Shown here: one piece after another, positions 46,801 to 57,624 of the stretch
Layout of the letters: every line of letters starts with the position of its first letter
Numbering within the stretch: the stretch's first letter is position 1
NCBI GenBank assembly: GCA_958299035.1
Contig: CATQJL010000223.1
Coordinates: forward strand, 48,962,302-49,026,301
Direction: 5' to 3'
DNA length: 64,000 bases
Source: Cylicocyclus nassatus
Lineage: Eukaryota > Nematoda > Chromadorea > Rhabditida > Strongylidae
Program-made: the position numbers and the translations under genes
The notes under the pieces: model-generated
The model's input: the letters and a program-made list of their open reading frames with translations, nothing else
Told to the model about the DNA's origin: nothing
Database searches by the model: none

Positions 46801-49800
46801 TTCCCAGCAAAGTAATGGTCTTTAATGGCTTATAGCTTCGTCCAGAAAAGCGATGAGCAGGTAAAGAAGACAGATTTGGAGTCAGCGCTTCATGCTGCAT
46901 CTAACGGTATGCAGCTTGTCTGGAATGGGCACTTCGATTTCTGACCATTCCCTTGTAAGAAGGGCATTTTCTTTTATTGGTATTTCCGATTCATGTGTGT
47001 GGCACTGAAGATAGCATGTGGTTTTGCGTGTTTCTTGAGTACACTCTATTCATTCTGAGCGCTCTTGGTTTGCGACTTCCGCTTTTTTGCACTCTCTGTA
47101 TATTTTCATTGCAACAAACCGAAACTGAAGTGCTTGTAAAGCTTGCGATTCGCAAATCTTTTAACCCAGCGCTTTAACATGCAGGCCTCTTCTATACACC
47201 ACATCAGAGGATGCATTGTTATCATAAACAAATCGTTCGCGCAAACCCCGGATTTAGCGGTGCCACTGTTCGCGTTTCGTACGAAATTGCTGGATAATAA
47301 GAAGAACTTTGAGACACAGTGTTGGTCATCATAAAATGTTGGGTTGTTTGGTTGTGAAGATGGTACGTTTGCGGCCATTGCTCATGCATTACCCAGAAGT
47401 ATAGGGGTTTCCCAGATGGAGAAGGTCGTATGGCGCGGACTTTGCTCACGCAGGATATCACTGGGTCCCAAACCAGTTAAACCACCCCGGCATTTTCAAA
47501 TCGCTTCAGCTTGTTGAAGGCAAACATGTGACGGCGGAAAGTGTTTATCAGAAGAAAGAAAACTAGGAAAGGTTAAAGGCAGTGTCCCGGCAAAATCTCG
47601 CTCCCCCTTTTCACCTCTTCGGGGCCTTCTCGCCATGCTGAAGCAGCGCTTGAATTTGACAAAAATGAGTTTTTCGAAGCTTTCTTTGTCCGCGTTCTTT
47701 CCAGATTGCCCTAAAATCCGTACAATAAGTCCGGACTTATCTGCAGTTTCGACGCGAAAAATCGATGAAAAAACGCCCTCTGCGCCGCCAAAAGTCTACC
47801 AGATAAGTCCTCCTAAATCCACTATCAGATAAGTCCGCAGCAGATAAGTTCGCTTGTCCTGAGCATGAGAAAGCGGACTTATCTGCAGGACTCTTGGCGG
47901 CTCGAGGGCGACTTTTGTTGTCAAGGAAGCGGACTTAACTGTCAGTTCCTTTGCGGACTTATCTGATAGGCGGACTTATTGTACGGATTTTAGGGTACTC
48001 TATTTTCAGGTGTTTAAGCCGTACTTTTTTCAAATTTTCAAATGAGCTGCTCAGCCGCTTCATTGTGCTTCGAGAAGCGATCTTTTGCCGCACGATCCTT
48101 TCAGGGAATAGGCAGCACGGTCTAGGGTCTTTGATTGCGAGATTCTTTGATGTGTTCGGGCCGGTCGATGTAAGCTAGGAACATCCCGCGGCTTATACAC
48201 CTGAAATAGGGTACATGTAAGAAGTGAGCGGGGTCTGGAAATGGGCGAGGTCTGGAAGACTTCCGAAGCGGATTTTGGGCTATTTAGAAGCGCTTTTTCG
48301 CTACAGACTTCACTGATAGATTAGCTGGAGGGTCTACCATTCAAACGCTGTAAAATCTCGGCATCATTTTGAGGGGACGCTGCCTCTAAGCAGTACCGCA
48401 AAGCCTCATGTGTCTCATATCTTCACCAAAGGAAGACAGTTCCCTCCTGCTCGTTTCAGGCAGCTATCGCCCCAGCATGCTTCACGGTGCATCTTTCCAC
48501 GCAGGCGGATCAGTCCACGAATTTGAAGGAAGTTCTTGCAAAGAAGATACCTGCACATAATGCGAAAGTGAAGGATTTCCGCAAGCAGCACGGCTCTACT
48601 GTTATCCAGCAAATTACTGTTGATATGGTTTGTAGCGCTTCGTTTCTCTTTTCTTGAGTAAGTTCGATAAATCTTTGCGAATTGCAGATTTACGGTGGAA
48701 TGCGTACTATGAAGGGTATGGTAACAGAAACCTCTGTACTGGACCCAGAAGAGGGTATCAGGTTCCGTGGTTATTCGATTCCCGAATGTCAGAAATTGTT
48801 GCCAAAGGCGCCAGGAGGTAATGAGCCGCTACCAGAGGGAATTTGGTGGCTTTTGTGCACAGGAGATATTCCCAACGATAAGCAGGTAAATACGATTTCT
48901 TCCATTTGTTCACAATATATTTAATGCTCTCTTTTCAGACGTCAGCCATCACTAAGGAATGGAACGCTCGAGCCGATCTACCAGCACATATTGCTCGGAT
49001 GCTTGATAACTTCCCCGATAATCTCCATCCTATGGCTCAATTTGTTGCTGCTATCGCTGCTCTCAATAACGAGAGCAAGTTCGCTGCAGCTTACTCCCGC
49101 GGTGTTCCCAAGTCTAGCTATTGGGAGTACGCCTATGAGGTGAGTGTCATAGCACCTAAATAATCAGCTACCGTACTTATTGTTAGATGGAATTTTCAGG
49201 ATTCCATGGACCTTCTTGCCAAATTGCCAACGGTAGCTGCTATAATTTACCGCAACCTCTACCGCGACGGATCTGCAGTAGGTGTCATTGATCCAAAGAA
49301 GGACTGGTAAGACTAGAACTGCGGCCATTGTCCAGGGGTGGACTGACATTTTTATAGGGCCGGCAACTTCTGCTCAATGCTTGGGTACGATGACCCTCTA
49401 TTCTCGGAGCTCATGCGTTTGTACCTCGTCATCCACTCCGATCACGAAGGTGGAAATGTGTCTGCTCACACCTCACATCTTGTTGGATCAGCCTTGTCTG
49501 ATCCATACCTTTCTTTCGCTGCTGCCATGGCAGGACTTGCTGGACCACTGCATGGGCTTGCAAACCAAGAGGTGCTTGTGCTTTCGTTAGAATTCTATAG
49601 TTTCCTTGGTTATTTTGTTCCACATTAAGCGCGGGAATTCAGGTTCTTGTCTTCCTAAACAAAATCGTACAAGAAATTGGATTCAATTACACTGAAGAGC
49701 AATTAAAAGAATGGGTATGGAAGCACTTGAAGAGTGGACAGGTTTGTGCTTTTTTGTTTTTCGGTGTTCAAATACTAGCTAGTTTTGCTCATCGCCATGG

Positions 49801-50518
49801 CACCTTATAGGTTGTTCCCGGATATGGTCATGCTGTGCTAAGGAAGACTGATCCACGATACGAATGCCAACGACAGTTTGCTCTAAAGCATTTGCCAAAG
49901 GATGACTTGTTCAAATTGGTGTCGGCCCTGTATAAGGTTACTCCAGACATTCTCCTCGCTCAGGGCAAGGTGAGATTTTTTTTTAACAGAGTATGTCATT
50001 CAAGCATCTTTCCTTTGTTTATTGCGATTTGATGTTACTGCGAAGTCATGAGCAAATCGGGTAATCAATGTTATAATTTGTCTAGAATGAGTTAAAGTTA
50101 TGGTCAACATGAGAAGAGAAAATAGTAAATACAATTGTACATATTTTAAGCTGACGTAAAATTCTACAACTTTCTAGTGTTTGGTGATCCCCCCCCCCCC
50201 CTTCTTGTTGTATCACTTTTTTCACTCATGACAACGATGCATAATTCAGCTCACTTTTTTTCGTTTAAATTAAGCCCTAATCCTATGTACTTTCAGGCAA
50301 AGAATCCATGGCCGAATGTTGATGCTCATTCTGGTGTGTTGCTGCAGTACTTCGGCATGACAGAGATGTCATACTACACTGTGCTCTTCGGAGTTTCGCG
50401 TGCTCTCGGATGTCTTTCTCAGCTTATCTGGTCTCGCGGTATGGGCCTGCCACTTGAGCGCCCCAAGTCACACTCCACTGACGGAATTATGAAGCTTGCT
50501 GCTGCAGCGAAAAAATAA
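40871..50518 (+). CDS. cts-1: Mitochondrial citrate synthase, 9 exons
   Basis: Exons 40871-40921, 48460-48627, 48688-48885, 48939-49139, 49200-49306, 49358-49571, 49643-49741, 49811-49969 and 50297-50518 join in one frame to 472 residues, normal for the family. It condenses acetyl-CoA and oxaloacetate to citrate in the mitochondrial matrix. The N-terminus is a basic, Ser/Thr-rich import sequence split by intron 1. Catalytic residues are present: His307 ([10 protein letters not shown]), His353 ([13 protein letters not shown]) and Asp408 ([11 protein letters not shown]), with the spacing (46 and 55) seen between pig His274, His320 and Asp375. The oxaloacetate-binding block [19 protein letters not shown] is intact. 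Exon 1 lies 7.5 kb upstream and is assigned by phase, a good donor and similarity of the joined presequence to other nematode enzymes. It is less certain than exons 2-9, which are clear. Confidence 0.93.
41405..41625. mobile_element. GTCTGATTAACA-type MITE, diverged copy
   Basis: Starts gagagacacaagcacgctttg followed by cgtacgtctgatctaacaag, with gaatttgtgaaagaa inside, like the 35.6-kb copy; its right end has decayed. Confidence 0.6.
43660..44320. repeat. Foldback with a second palindrome nested at its centre
   Basis: Outer arms: gcaggccaaaatctcgtttg and cccatttttcgc near 43680 against gcgaaaaatggga and caaaccagattttggcttgc near 44270-44310. Inner palindrome at about 43850-43962 has ends tggggtgtggcac and gtgccacacccca and inner stem cctaaaaagctgtgg / ccacagctttttagg. 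Confidence 0.75.
44551..44822. mobile_element. piggyBac-type MITE (TTAA target), copy 2
   Basis: TTAA on both sides, with inverted ends CACATTGACGACA and TGTCGTCAACGTG (last bases before TTAA) and the same gacccacatggtgggtc palindrome and cccacaaggcagac word as copy 1. 272 bp. Orientation is opposite to the copy at 14650. Confidence 0.82.
45121..45330. repeat. Dispersed GC-rich repeat
   Basis: Shares atgtttttg, tgattccgaatat and aacccccgttttc blocks, in the same order, with two segments at about 58395-58480 and 58705-58800. Function unknown; non-coding in all three. Confidence 0.5.
45760..45983. mobile_element. MITE with CTTTCATACTACGCCGCAGGA ends
   Basis: Inverted ends gggtgctttcatactacg and cgtagtatgaaggaaccc, continuing through ccgcagga. 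GC-rich centre with gctgctgc repeats. A clear target duplication was not seen. Confidence 0.7.
46112..46287. mobile_element. MITE with CATAAAGGCTGC ends
   Basis: ccggcataaaggctgctgca and tgacgaaggcgca are repeated inverted as tgcgccttcgtca and tgccgcagcctttatg. Non-coding, about 176 bp. Confidence 0.7.
47709..47995. mobile_element. Palindromic element with six GATA words, cts-1 intron 1
   Basis: Perfect 25-bp inverted ends (ccctaaaatccgtacaataa at the left outer end). The interior contains six AGATAAG/CTTATCT words, mostly in the longer context gcggacttatctg. 287 bp, non-coding. Confidence 0.82.
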
Positions 50519-50662
50519 GCAATTTGATGACAGTAGCTATAGCAATAGACGTACTATGATGACACATGAGTATGACTCTTCATAAATTATTTTTACAGGT
50601 TTGAGTTGTTTTTTTTTTGTTAAGTATGCAACGATAGTGTCGTCGTAATATGAGATGATGAT

Positions 50663-50668
50663 AATAAA
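50663..50668 (+). terminator. Poly(A) signal AATAAA of cts-1
   Basis: The canonical hexamer lies 145 bp after the cts-1 stop codon. Confidence 0.65.
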
Positions 50669-50928
50669 GACTTTATGAGGAAGGTGCTAGTTTACTCAGA
50701 GCGCATTAGATGGCACAGATAAGATTTTATGAGACGGTTTGTTAATCATCAGACACGGAAGGAAAGAGCCGTGTCTCTATTTTTTTTCGCGCGTGCTCGT
50801 GTAGTACGCACAGACCGTTCCTTATCAGTAAGTTCTTCAACATTCTCAAAATTTTCGAAGAATAACCGTTGAAACGCGTGCATGTGCGCACATGGACGCC
50901 TTGCTAGCATTCATGGATACCTACGCAC

Positions 50929-51231
50929 CAGTGGCGGTCCCAGGAACGCGCACTCCGAAAAAATCTTTGGGATGCTTCTCAAAATTTTTGCGGGTCTATA
51001 ACCCTAAAATCCTGAAAAAGAGGGCGTGGCTGACGCAACGTCCCCCTCCCCCCCAAAATTTTTTTTACAAGGCTAATTTGAATTTCAAACAATCTTAAAA
51101 ATTATTAACTATTCACAAGAATAAACAAATCCCTTGCACATTTCTATAACCCATGTAAGAAAATTTCAAAACTTCGCGACCCATTCTCCGGGAGGGGGGC
51201 CCGCCCCCTCCCGGAGAATGGGTCGCCACTG
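50929..51231. mobile_element. hAT-type MITE with CAGTGGCG ends, copy 3
   Basis: Ends CAGTGGCGGTCCC and GGGTCGCCACTG are flanked by perfect 8-bp duplications ctacgcac (50921-50928 and 51232-51239). 303 bp, non-coding, with the same internal word order as copies 1 and 2 in the opposite orientation. Confidence 0.92.
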
Positions 51232-51239
51232 CTACGCAC

Positions 51240-53259
51240 CTAGTTTCTCGGGAATAACCGAAAAGTTCTAACATAAAGAAATTTCTATTCGTATTGGTAT
51301 TAGTGGCTTGATCGTCATACAGAACAGAGGGCATCACGGTAGCTGTTCAAGAGCTTAAACTGCAAATTTACTCAGTCCGTTTTTGTTGTGGCAAATACAT
51401 GCTACTGTTTTTTTTCGAAGGCACTTTTCTATAACTGTCCTGAGAGAATCAAGGATGAATTTAGACAAAAAAAACCAATATTATAATGCTTCCTCTTGAA
51501 GAGAGATTTCCCAAACATAGCCATTGTATTTGCTGGAGGAGAAGAGCGATGCAAAAATCATTATGTGTGTAATTCCTGGGAAGACTCTGTAAGATACATG
51601 TACTTTTGTAAAACCTCGCTTGTTCTATAAATAAGCGTCAAGAAGACTCCTATATAATGTTTTCGTGCATACGCGCGTATACACAAGCCAGATGCCCGAG
51701 TCAGTGTATAAGAGTTCGCTCAAAATGGTTCGGTCGTCAACTTGTGAACTTCTCCTCGAAAAAAATGTACAGGGAACATTAAGCCAATGTAAATGTATGC
51801 TTGTAGATGGGTGTCTTTGGCTCCGAAAGCAATGTGCGTTTTCTATGTTTTGTCGAAGAGACGCCTCCTGTATGATTTGTACACCGAACCATTAATATTA
51901 ATAAACTACATTCGGATTGGGGAGCACTAGGACAGACTTCACGAATAGATCGCTAACCCCTTTGGATGCTCACAGCAAACTTCGTCATGAAAACGCTACA
52001 ATCTATTCAGTCGCGTGCTCCCTCTTCCGTAAGCGCAATCGTCACGCCAGTATTTCGCGCAACGTTCGCGCACGTGGCTCGAGCATTCCATCTGGCCGCA
52101 TCTATTGGAGGTTAGTTCTCACGTGAAAGGGTGTACGTGATTGACACAGACTGTACGTTTGTTTTGTTACCCTTCATAATCGTACGCACGAGCGGCGGCT
52201 CAAGACACAGCAGGTTTCATCCCGGATTAGGCGAGACATTCTACGTGGAGCCTTCGCGAGCGCATAGCGCCGGCATTTTGCCAAGCAAAGACTAAGGAGA
52301 TTGAAGAGACGCAGACGTGGGTTCTCAGCACGATAGGATATACTGTAGCTGCGAAACGGCGCAAGCTATTGCGAGACGGACTCCCGCCAGTCCAATTTCC
52401 GCCTAAGGCCCCGGTCAGACTTCACGCGACTTAATCGTCGCGATCTAATCGCCAAGATTTCCATTCATTTTCGTTTCACATTCAAAAATTTCGGGCTGGA
52501 AAAGTATCACAACCGAATGCAAGTTGATCTGCATGGAATGGTGTTGTAACAGTTGTCTCGTCGCGATTCAGTCGCGACGATCAAATCGCGTGAAGTCTGC
52601 CCGGGGCCTAAAGCGGGTCGAAATTTACTGTCTTTACCTCATATCCGACCTTGATGAGACTAAAAGACTCTCATTCAAACCCGAGTGATGCCCACACTTT
52701 CGCAGCACACCCATATACACGCATGACTCCAGCATCGCAAGTTTTCTTAGTTGTTATTAGTGTATAGAGCACCCGAAAAATCGTGACGATCGCGCGACCG
52801 CGCAGACACCACGCACTTCCGGCAACCGCATTTTTTTGGTTTTCTTCCCTATTCGAAGGCTTTCTCCTTGCCTATGACAGCATTCAGACACTGAAAGTGA
52901 CTGTGCTGAGCAGAGGTGAAGCCTTTTTGTATGGGTACTTGATGCTCCTGTGGGGGCGCAGACCGCAGTCGAATCCATCGTCACGATTTCAAAAAAGATC
53001 TATGTTGCTTTCTTTGAATCTGAGTGGACTTTAAATCCGCAGTAAATAAATAAAGATCTGAGAAGCACTTGCGGCTTAGGTTTCTATTTAGGACAGTTTT
53101 GAAAAAAGAAGCTTTGACCAACGTAGTAATTGTGAAAATTTGCTCAACTTGCGAGTCTTTTTTGATATTCTGGAAACTTACCCTGGCAAAACGAAAGCAA
53201 TTACTGCACAGTTGTTACATGAGATAGGATTTTTCAAAGCCTTGGAACTACTTTGTTTT
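51240..53259. other. Intergenic between cts-1 and the BEL element
   Basis: No gene is supported; reading frames are short and unrelated to known families. Contains a PIF/Harbinger-type MITE (52407-52608) and an aataaataaa stretch near 53043. Confidence 0.45.
52407..52608. mobile_element. PIF/Harbinger-type MITE (TAA target), copy 2
   Basis: Inverted ends GGCCCCGGTCAGACTTCACG and CGTGAAGTCTGCCCGGGGCC are flanked by TAA on both sides. Subterminal cgcgactt / tcgtcgcga words resemble copy 1 at 35373-35601. 202 bp. Confidence 0.82.
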
Positions 53260-53624
53260 TGTTGATGATTTCTGTATCATCAACCAATGAACTCTACATT
53301 TTAGATAGCCTATGGAATCCCCGTTGGCTAAATTGTGAGCTACTCACTCTTGAGTATCTAATCACTCAAAAGTGAGTGGTACCTGTGCGCCAGGAGTGTA
53401 GCCAATCGGCGGCATCTCCTTTCAAGCACCAACTCCTGTACATTGTACCCTGTACTCGGTTCAGCTCCGCCTTCCTTCGTGTATAAGGAGCCTCCGAATG
53501 TATTAGGGGTTCCCCGGTCCACACCGGGGCACCTCGACCTCTTCTTCACGACTAATCTACGCCCGTGCGAATAAATCTATATTCCACAACCTCGTCTACC
53601 CCAAATCACTTGGTACCCACCAAA
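53260..53624 (+). repeat. 5' LTR of BEL element
   Basis: Starts tgttgatgatttctgtatca, ends ggtacccaccaaa. Contains a tcactcttgagt / actcaaaagtga inverted repeat and aataaa near 53570. Matches the 3' LTR except ccccg/ctccg near 53318. Confidence 0.93.
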
Positions 53625-53625
53625 T

Positions 53626-53640
53626 TGGTGCATCGGCCAG
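53626..53640 (+). other. Primer binding site, tRNA-Gly type
   Basis: tggtgcatcggccag begins 2 bp after the LTR. Its first 13 bases are complementary to the 3' end, including CCA, of tRNA-Gly(GCC). Confidence 0.7.
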
Positions 53641-53729
53641 TGATTTTCCTTGTATTTCCTCGGCGATTCCTTCTAAGGACCCAGGAAATCAAGGCCTAAG
53701 ACCCGCGTGGCAGGCTCTATTGCCAACTA

Positions 53730-54560
53730 TTCGACTCTCGTGATTGCTGGTTCACCCACTTTCGCGACTAAGAGTCTTACTAAGCTGTCAGGTCCTATCC
53801 ACAGCTTAGTAGAGGTTTCTAGCTGACTGACTGGTTCATCCACAGTTAGCGACAGACTCCTCGCACTATCGGCTACTAATTAGCCAATATTCGACTCTAG
53901 TAATTGCTGGTTCATCCACTTTTACTAATACGAGTCTTGCTAAGCTATCAGGTCCTATCCATAGCTTAGCAGAGGTTTTCTAACTAATTGACTGGTTCAT
54001 CCACAGTTAGTAAAAGAAATCCTCGAACTTTTTTGGCTTCCATTAGCCAAAAAAGACTCTGTGATTGCTGGTCCATCCACTTTCACAACAAGAGTCATCT
54101 TGCGAAGCTATCAGGTCATACCTATAGCCTAGCAAAGAGGTTTTTCTAGCTGACTGACTGGTTCATCCACAGTTAGCAACAGAAATCCTCGAACTTTTTT
54201 GGCTTCCGTAGCCAAAAACACTCTGTGATTGCTGGTCCATCCACCTTCACAACGTGTTTCATCTTGCGAAGCTATCAGATCATATCCATAGCTTAGCAAA
54301 GAGGTTTTTCTAGCTGACTGACTGGTCCATCCACAGTTAGCAACAGAAATCCTCGAACTTTTTTGGCTTCCGTAGCCAAAAACACTCTGTGATTGCTGGT
54401 CCATCCACTTTCACAAACGAGTTTCATCTTGCAAAGCTATCAGGTCATACCCATAGCTTAGCAAGGAGATTTTCTAGCTGACTGACTGGTCCATCCACAG
54501 TTAGCAAACAAATCTCAACTTTCCAAGCTCATTCACGATTGGTTCACCAATCCTGAGCTT
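53730..54560 (+). repeat. Tandem array of hairpin units in the BEL leader
   Basis: About five copies of a unit of roughly 160 bp. Each unit has four hairpins: (A) gtga/tcac around tgctggtccatccactt; (B) taagctat/atagctta around caggtcctatcc; (C) gctgactg/cagttagc around actggttcatcca; (D) ttttggct/agccaaaa around a short loop. A, B and C all show a GG-TYC-AT-CC-type tip. The B stem of unit 1 (aagctgt/acagctt) and unit 2 (aagctat/atagctt) differ by a compensatory pair. A final gattgg-ttca-ccaatc hairpin lies at 54536-54551. Some later units have mismatches in stem B. Confidence 0.85.
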
Positions 54561-54783
54561 TGGATCGTTACATTCACGGGACGGGTTCCAACACCTTACC
54601 GTCCAGTACAGCGCACAAGCCAACCAGGCGCGCTTGCTGACAGCTAGTAGACGCTCGGCACTCAATTGCCAGCTCACTAGAAAGCTTCCTTGCAACCAGT
54701 AAGGACAGCTATCGTATCGAGGCCAGCCTTGCTGTCGCCCTCAAGCCAAAGCGATCAACAAAAGGAGGATACACACTTCCAAA

Positions 54784-55902
54784 TTGGAACGCTTGAAATC
54801 ACCACACCAACGCACGACTCTACCCCGTGCAGCGGAAAAGAAAATGGCAGCGCTCCAGCTTTTCAAGATCAGGATTAACAACGCCTGCAAACTCGTGAAA
54901 TCCCACGAGTCACAAATCGAAAATATTGATGTCCCCTTCACATTCCCCACACTGAAAGAAGAATGTGAACAGTACATAAAAGAGAAAACGGGACGGATAA
55001 CCAATCTTCTCAACTCTCTACACAACGCAGTGAAGCTTCAAGAGACGCAAATCAACTCCGCGATTGAGTACATTAGCGCACGCAATGAGGAAAAAGAAAG
55101 AGACAAACTGATGATGGAGCTCAGCAAGCACCTACAGATGGAGTCACTTGACCTGGTAGTGATAGTAGTGCAGTGGCGGACAAGGATAGAGTTCAGGCAG
55201 CATGAACTAAAAGAACAAGACGCACTGCTGCACTGCGATTCTCCGAGCATACCGAGTCAACCAAGTAGTGATAATGGACAAGCTTGGATTCCAGAACGTA
55301 ATGAAAGGCAGATCAAAATTCGGAAACCTCTGCTGGAAATTCCTACGTTCTCAGGCAATTTCCGAGAATTTAATAGCTTCTGGACCGTCTTCGAATCTCT
55401 CATACACACTGACGAGGAGCTATCGGATACAGACAAATTCCTCTTTCTGAAGCAAGCACTGAAGGAGAAAGCAGCAGCCACCTTGAGCTGCATACCCGTT
55501 ATCGGAGAAAGATATCAGACAGCGATAGATATCTTGAAAAAACATTTCGATCGCTCTGCCAACATGGCAGACATACTCATAAACGAGATCGAAAAACTTC
55601 CGAAAGCGTCAGATAACCCGAGAAGTTGCCGAGAAACCTTTGAAGCAATCAATTCGAGAATCATTCATCTTGAACAAACGGGAGCAAAGATGAACACAGA
55701 CAGACTTTGGCGTCGAATAATCTTCTCCAAATTTCCCGAATTCATCTGTACGACCGCCATCCAGAAAGAAGCGGTACAAGATGACCCATTTGATGTTAGC
55801 GAAATCCTGAACACCATCGACAGCATCATTTCACTGCGAGAGACAATCTTGCTAACAACGGAAACTTCCAACCAACTACCACCCAAACAACCAATAAGAT
55901 GA
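54784..55902 (+). CDS. BEL/Pao gag-like protein (DUF1759 type)
   Basis: 372 codons. Residues about 20-160 are helical and charged. IRKPLLEIPTFSGNFREFNSFW (about 179-200, typical of the DUF1759 family in BEL/Pao Gag) is followed by DKFLFLKQALKEKAAATLS and AIDILKKHF. Gag forms the particle and packages RNA. The frame ends at PPKQPIR; the downstream zinc-knuckle segment lies in another frame, so either a frameshift mutation or programmed shifting separates them. The start is the first ATG of the frame, though an internal start such as 54844 is also possible. Confidence 0.8.
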   Translation: MERLKSPHQRTTLPRAAEKKMAALQLFKIRINNACKLVKSHESQIENIDVPFTFPTLKEECEQYIKEKTGRITNLLNSLHNAVKLQETQINSAIEYISARNEEKERDKLMMELSKHLQMESLDLVVIVVQWRTRIEFRQHELKEQDALLHCDSPSIPSQPSSDNGQAWIPERNERQIKIRKPLLEIPTFSGNFREFNSFWTVFESLIHTDEELSDTDKFLFLKQALKEKAAATLSCIPVIGERYQTAIDILKKHFDRSANMADILINEIEKLPKASDNPRSCRETFEAINSRIIHLEQTGAKMNTDRLWRRIIFSKFPEFICTTAIQKEAVQDDPFDVSEILNTIDSIISLRETILLTTETSNQLPPKQPIR

Positions 55903-57430
55903 AAGGATTAGCAGATGCGATAGAGAAGAACACTTTTCGAAACCAAAACGCTTGTGTTTATGTGAACAACCACATTCTCCTCACACCTGTCAGAGGTACA
56001 CCACACCAGAAGCCCGACGACTTGAAGCAACAAATCAAGGAGAGTGTTGGAGAAGTTTTGCAAGCGATCACAACTCGAACGCTTGCACGAGTTTCGGTGT
56101 GTGCCCCAAATGCAAAGGATCACACCATGGATCTCTTTGCTTGTCAGAAGCAGGAAAACGCAGAGGATTCTCGACGCAATCCAGAGGTCCTGCACTTGAT
56201 CGACATTCACTCGCTCCTTGGTCATCACGTGACATCAATCAGGATCGTCATGAGAAGAGTAATACGCACGTCGTACAAGGCTCACGACAAGAAGTCTACA
56301 ATCCCGAAGTGCTTCCACTTGCACAGGATCAATGAATTCTTCAAATTGTTTCGGCAACTATATTCAACGAGGCAGAGTGGGATTACCAATCAGTAACGAT
56401 ACTACTTGACTCCGGTGCACAACGAAGTTTCATCAAATCAGGACTTTGTGAAGAACTCAAGCTTCCAGTCCTTCGTACTACTTCGTTTACTACATCTGGA
56501 ATGGGCGAACAACAAGAGCAGTTCAACTCATCTGAAATACAAATCACCTTGAAAAGTCTCTACAGCTCCGAAAAGCTCAAGAATGTCATTGCACACTAGC
56601 AGAAGCTGACTACCGACATGCAGACGGCAAGTCTCACGGAAGCAGACTTGCGATTCATCGATGACGAGAAGCTGATAATCGCTCAAGATACGCTTTCCGC
56701 GAAAAGCGTCTCACCCGATCTGACATAGGACAGGACCTTCTAAACCTTGTTATTCTCCACAACGGCAAAGTGCGCAGGCTTCCTTCAGGGCTCCTCCTGA
56801 CGCCAACCATCTTCGAATATGTTATATCAGGGACCAGCAGCACTACAACCACATCAAGATTCGTTGGCACACTCGGCTGCATATCGACGCTGAAGAAACC
56901 ACTAAGGAACAACCGCCCAACATTTCCACAACACAAGGAGAGACTGAAGAAACTCAAAGCGCACTCTCATCTCAACAGTACGAACACTCGAACAGAGAAA
57001 AAGCCATTATTGCCAAAGCAGAATGAAGGGAAAATCCAAAGGAGAACGATGTCGTCACGAACAAAACTACAACCGTGTTCTTCATCCAGCCGACAACCCA
57101 GCTTCACAAGGCAAACGGTCACTGCTTCCATCCTCGCTGGAGCTCGAGCAGACAGACAACGTTGGTTGGCCACGATACGCTCCACGATGAACTCCAATGT
57201 TCGCTCCCAATATTGGATAGAATGGCTACCGCAGCGGTTCACAAACAATGAAGCCAAGATTGGGATGACGAACACATCGGAGAGAGGATACCATGAGTAC
57301 ACACATCATGTAAGAACGCCGTCTATCAAGGATATGGTCGTCAACGAAGCAACTACCGATTCAAAATGAAAGGGGAGGAAATGGCGAGGACGACAAGCAG
57401 CGCCAAACCGCCCACCAGCTCCAGCGACCA
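55903..57430 (+). pseudogene. Broken BEL zinc knuckle, protease and tail
   Basis: About 56030-56150 in a second frame encodes a zinc-knuckle-like CPKCKGSHHGSLC. About 56360-56600 in a third frame encodes a retroviral-type protease segment with the active-site motif LLDSGAQRSF, ending at a stop near 56597. About 56728-56900 resumes with DIGQDLLNLV and LPSGLLLTP, the usual C-terminal protease block. From about 56950 the sequence is Lys/Arg-rich without recognisable motifs. No YxDD or integrase motifs are seen before the 3' LTR. Confidence 0.7.
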
Positions 57431-57624
57431 CTTCAGCAGCTTTTTCCAGTATAAATCTACGTTAATAATTGTAATCTTGTGTGTATGTTCAAGTTACTTG
57501 CAACTCCTACTTCATAGCTCATTTTTCTGTATGTTTAGATATTAACTGATTCGCCAGTCAACCTCACATGTACTACATTTACCAAGATCTTACCAGATCT
57601 CACCTTCCTCTCGCTCGCCCGGAG

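Larger units (their letters stand above)
40922..48459. other. cts-1 intron 1 (7.5 kb), repeat-rich
   Basis: Besides the elements listed separately, it contains a diverged MITE at about 41405-41625, a TTTA-repeat tract near 43063-43085, C-runs at 43387 and 44945-44999, and GC-rich sequence at 45121-45330 resembling 58387-58920. No reading frame on either strand resembles a known protein. Confidence 0.5.

Noticed and set aside
53358..53549. 63-codon frame present twice (also 57723-57914)
   Set aside because: The two copies are the identical LTRs of the BEL element.
54129..54404. 91-codon frame with duplicated segments inside the hairpin array
   Set aside because: It only reflects the tandem repeat; stem and loop constraints explain the sequence better than coding.
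53730..54560. CRISPR-like array reading of the repeated units
   Set aside because: Repeats are long, diverged and continuous without unique spacers, lie inside an LTR element and are in a eukaryotic genome.
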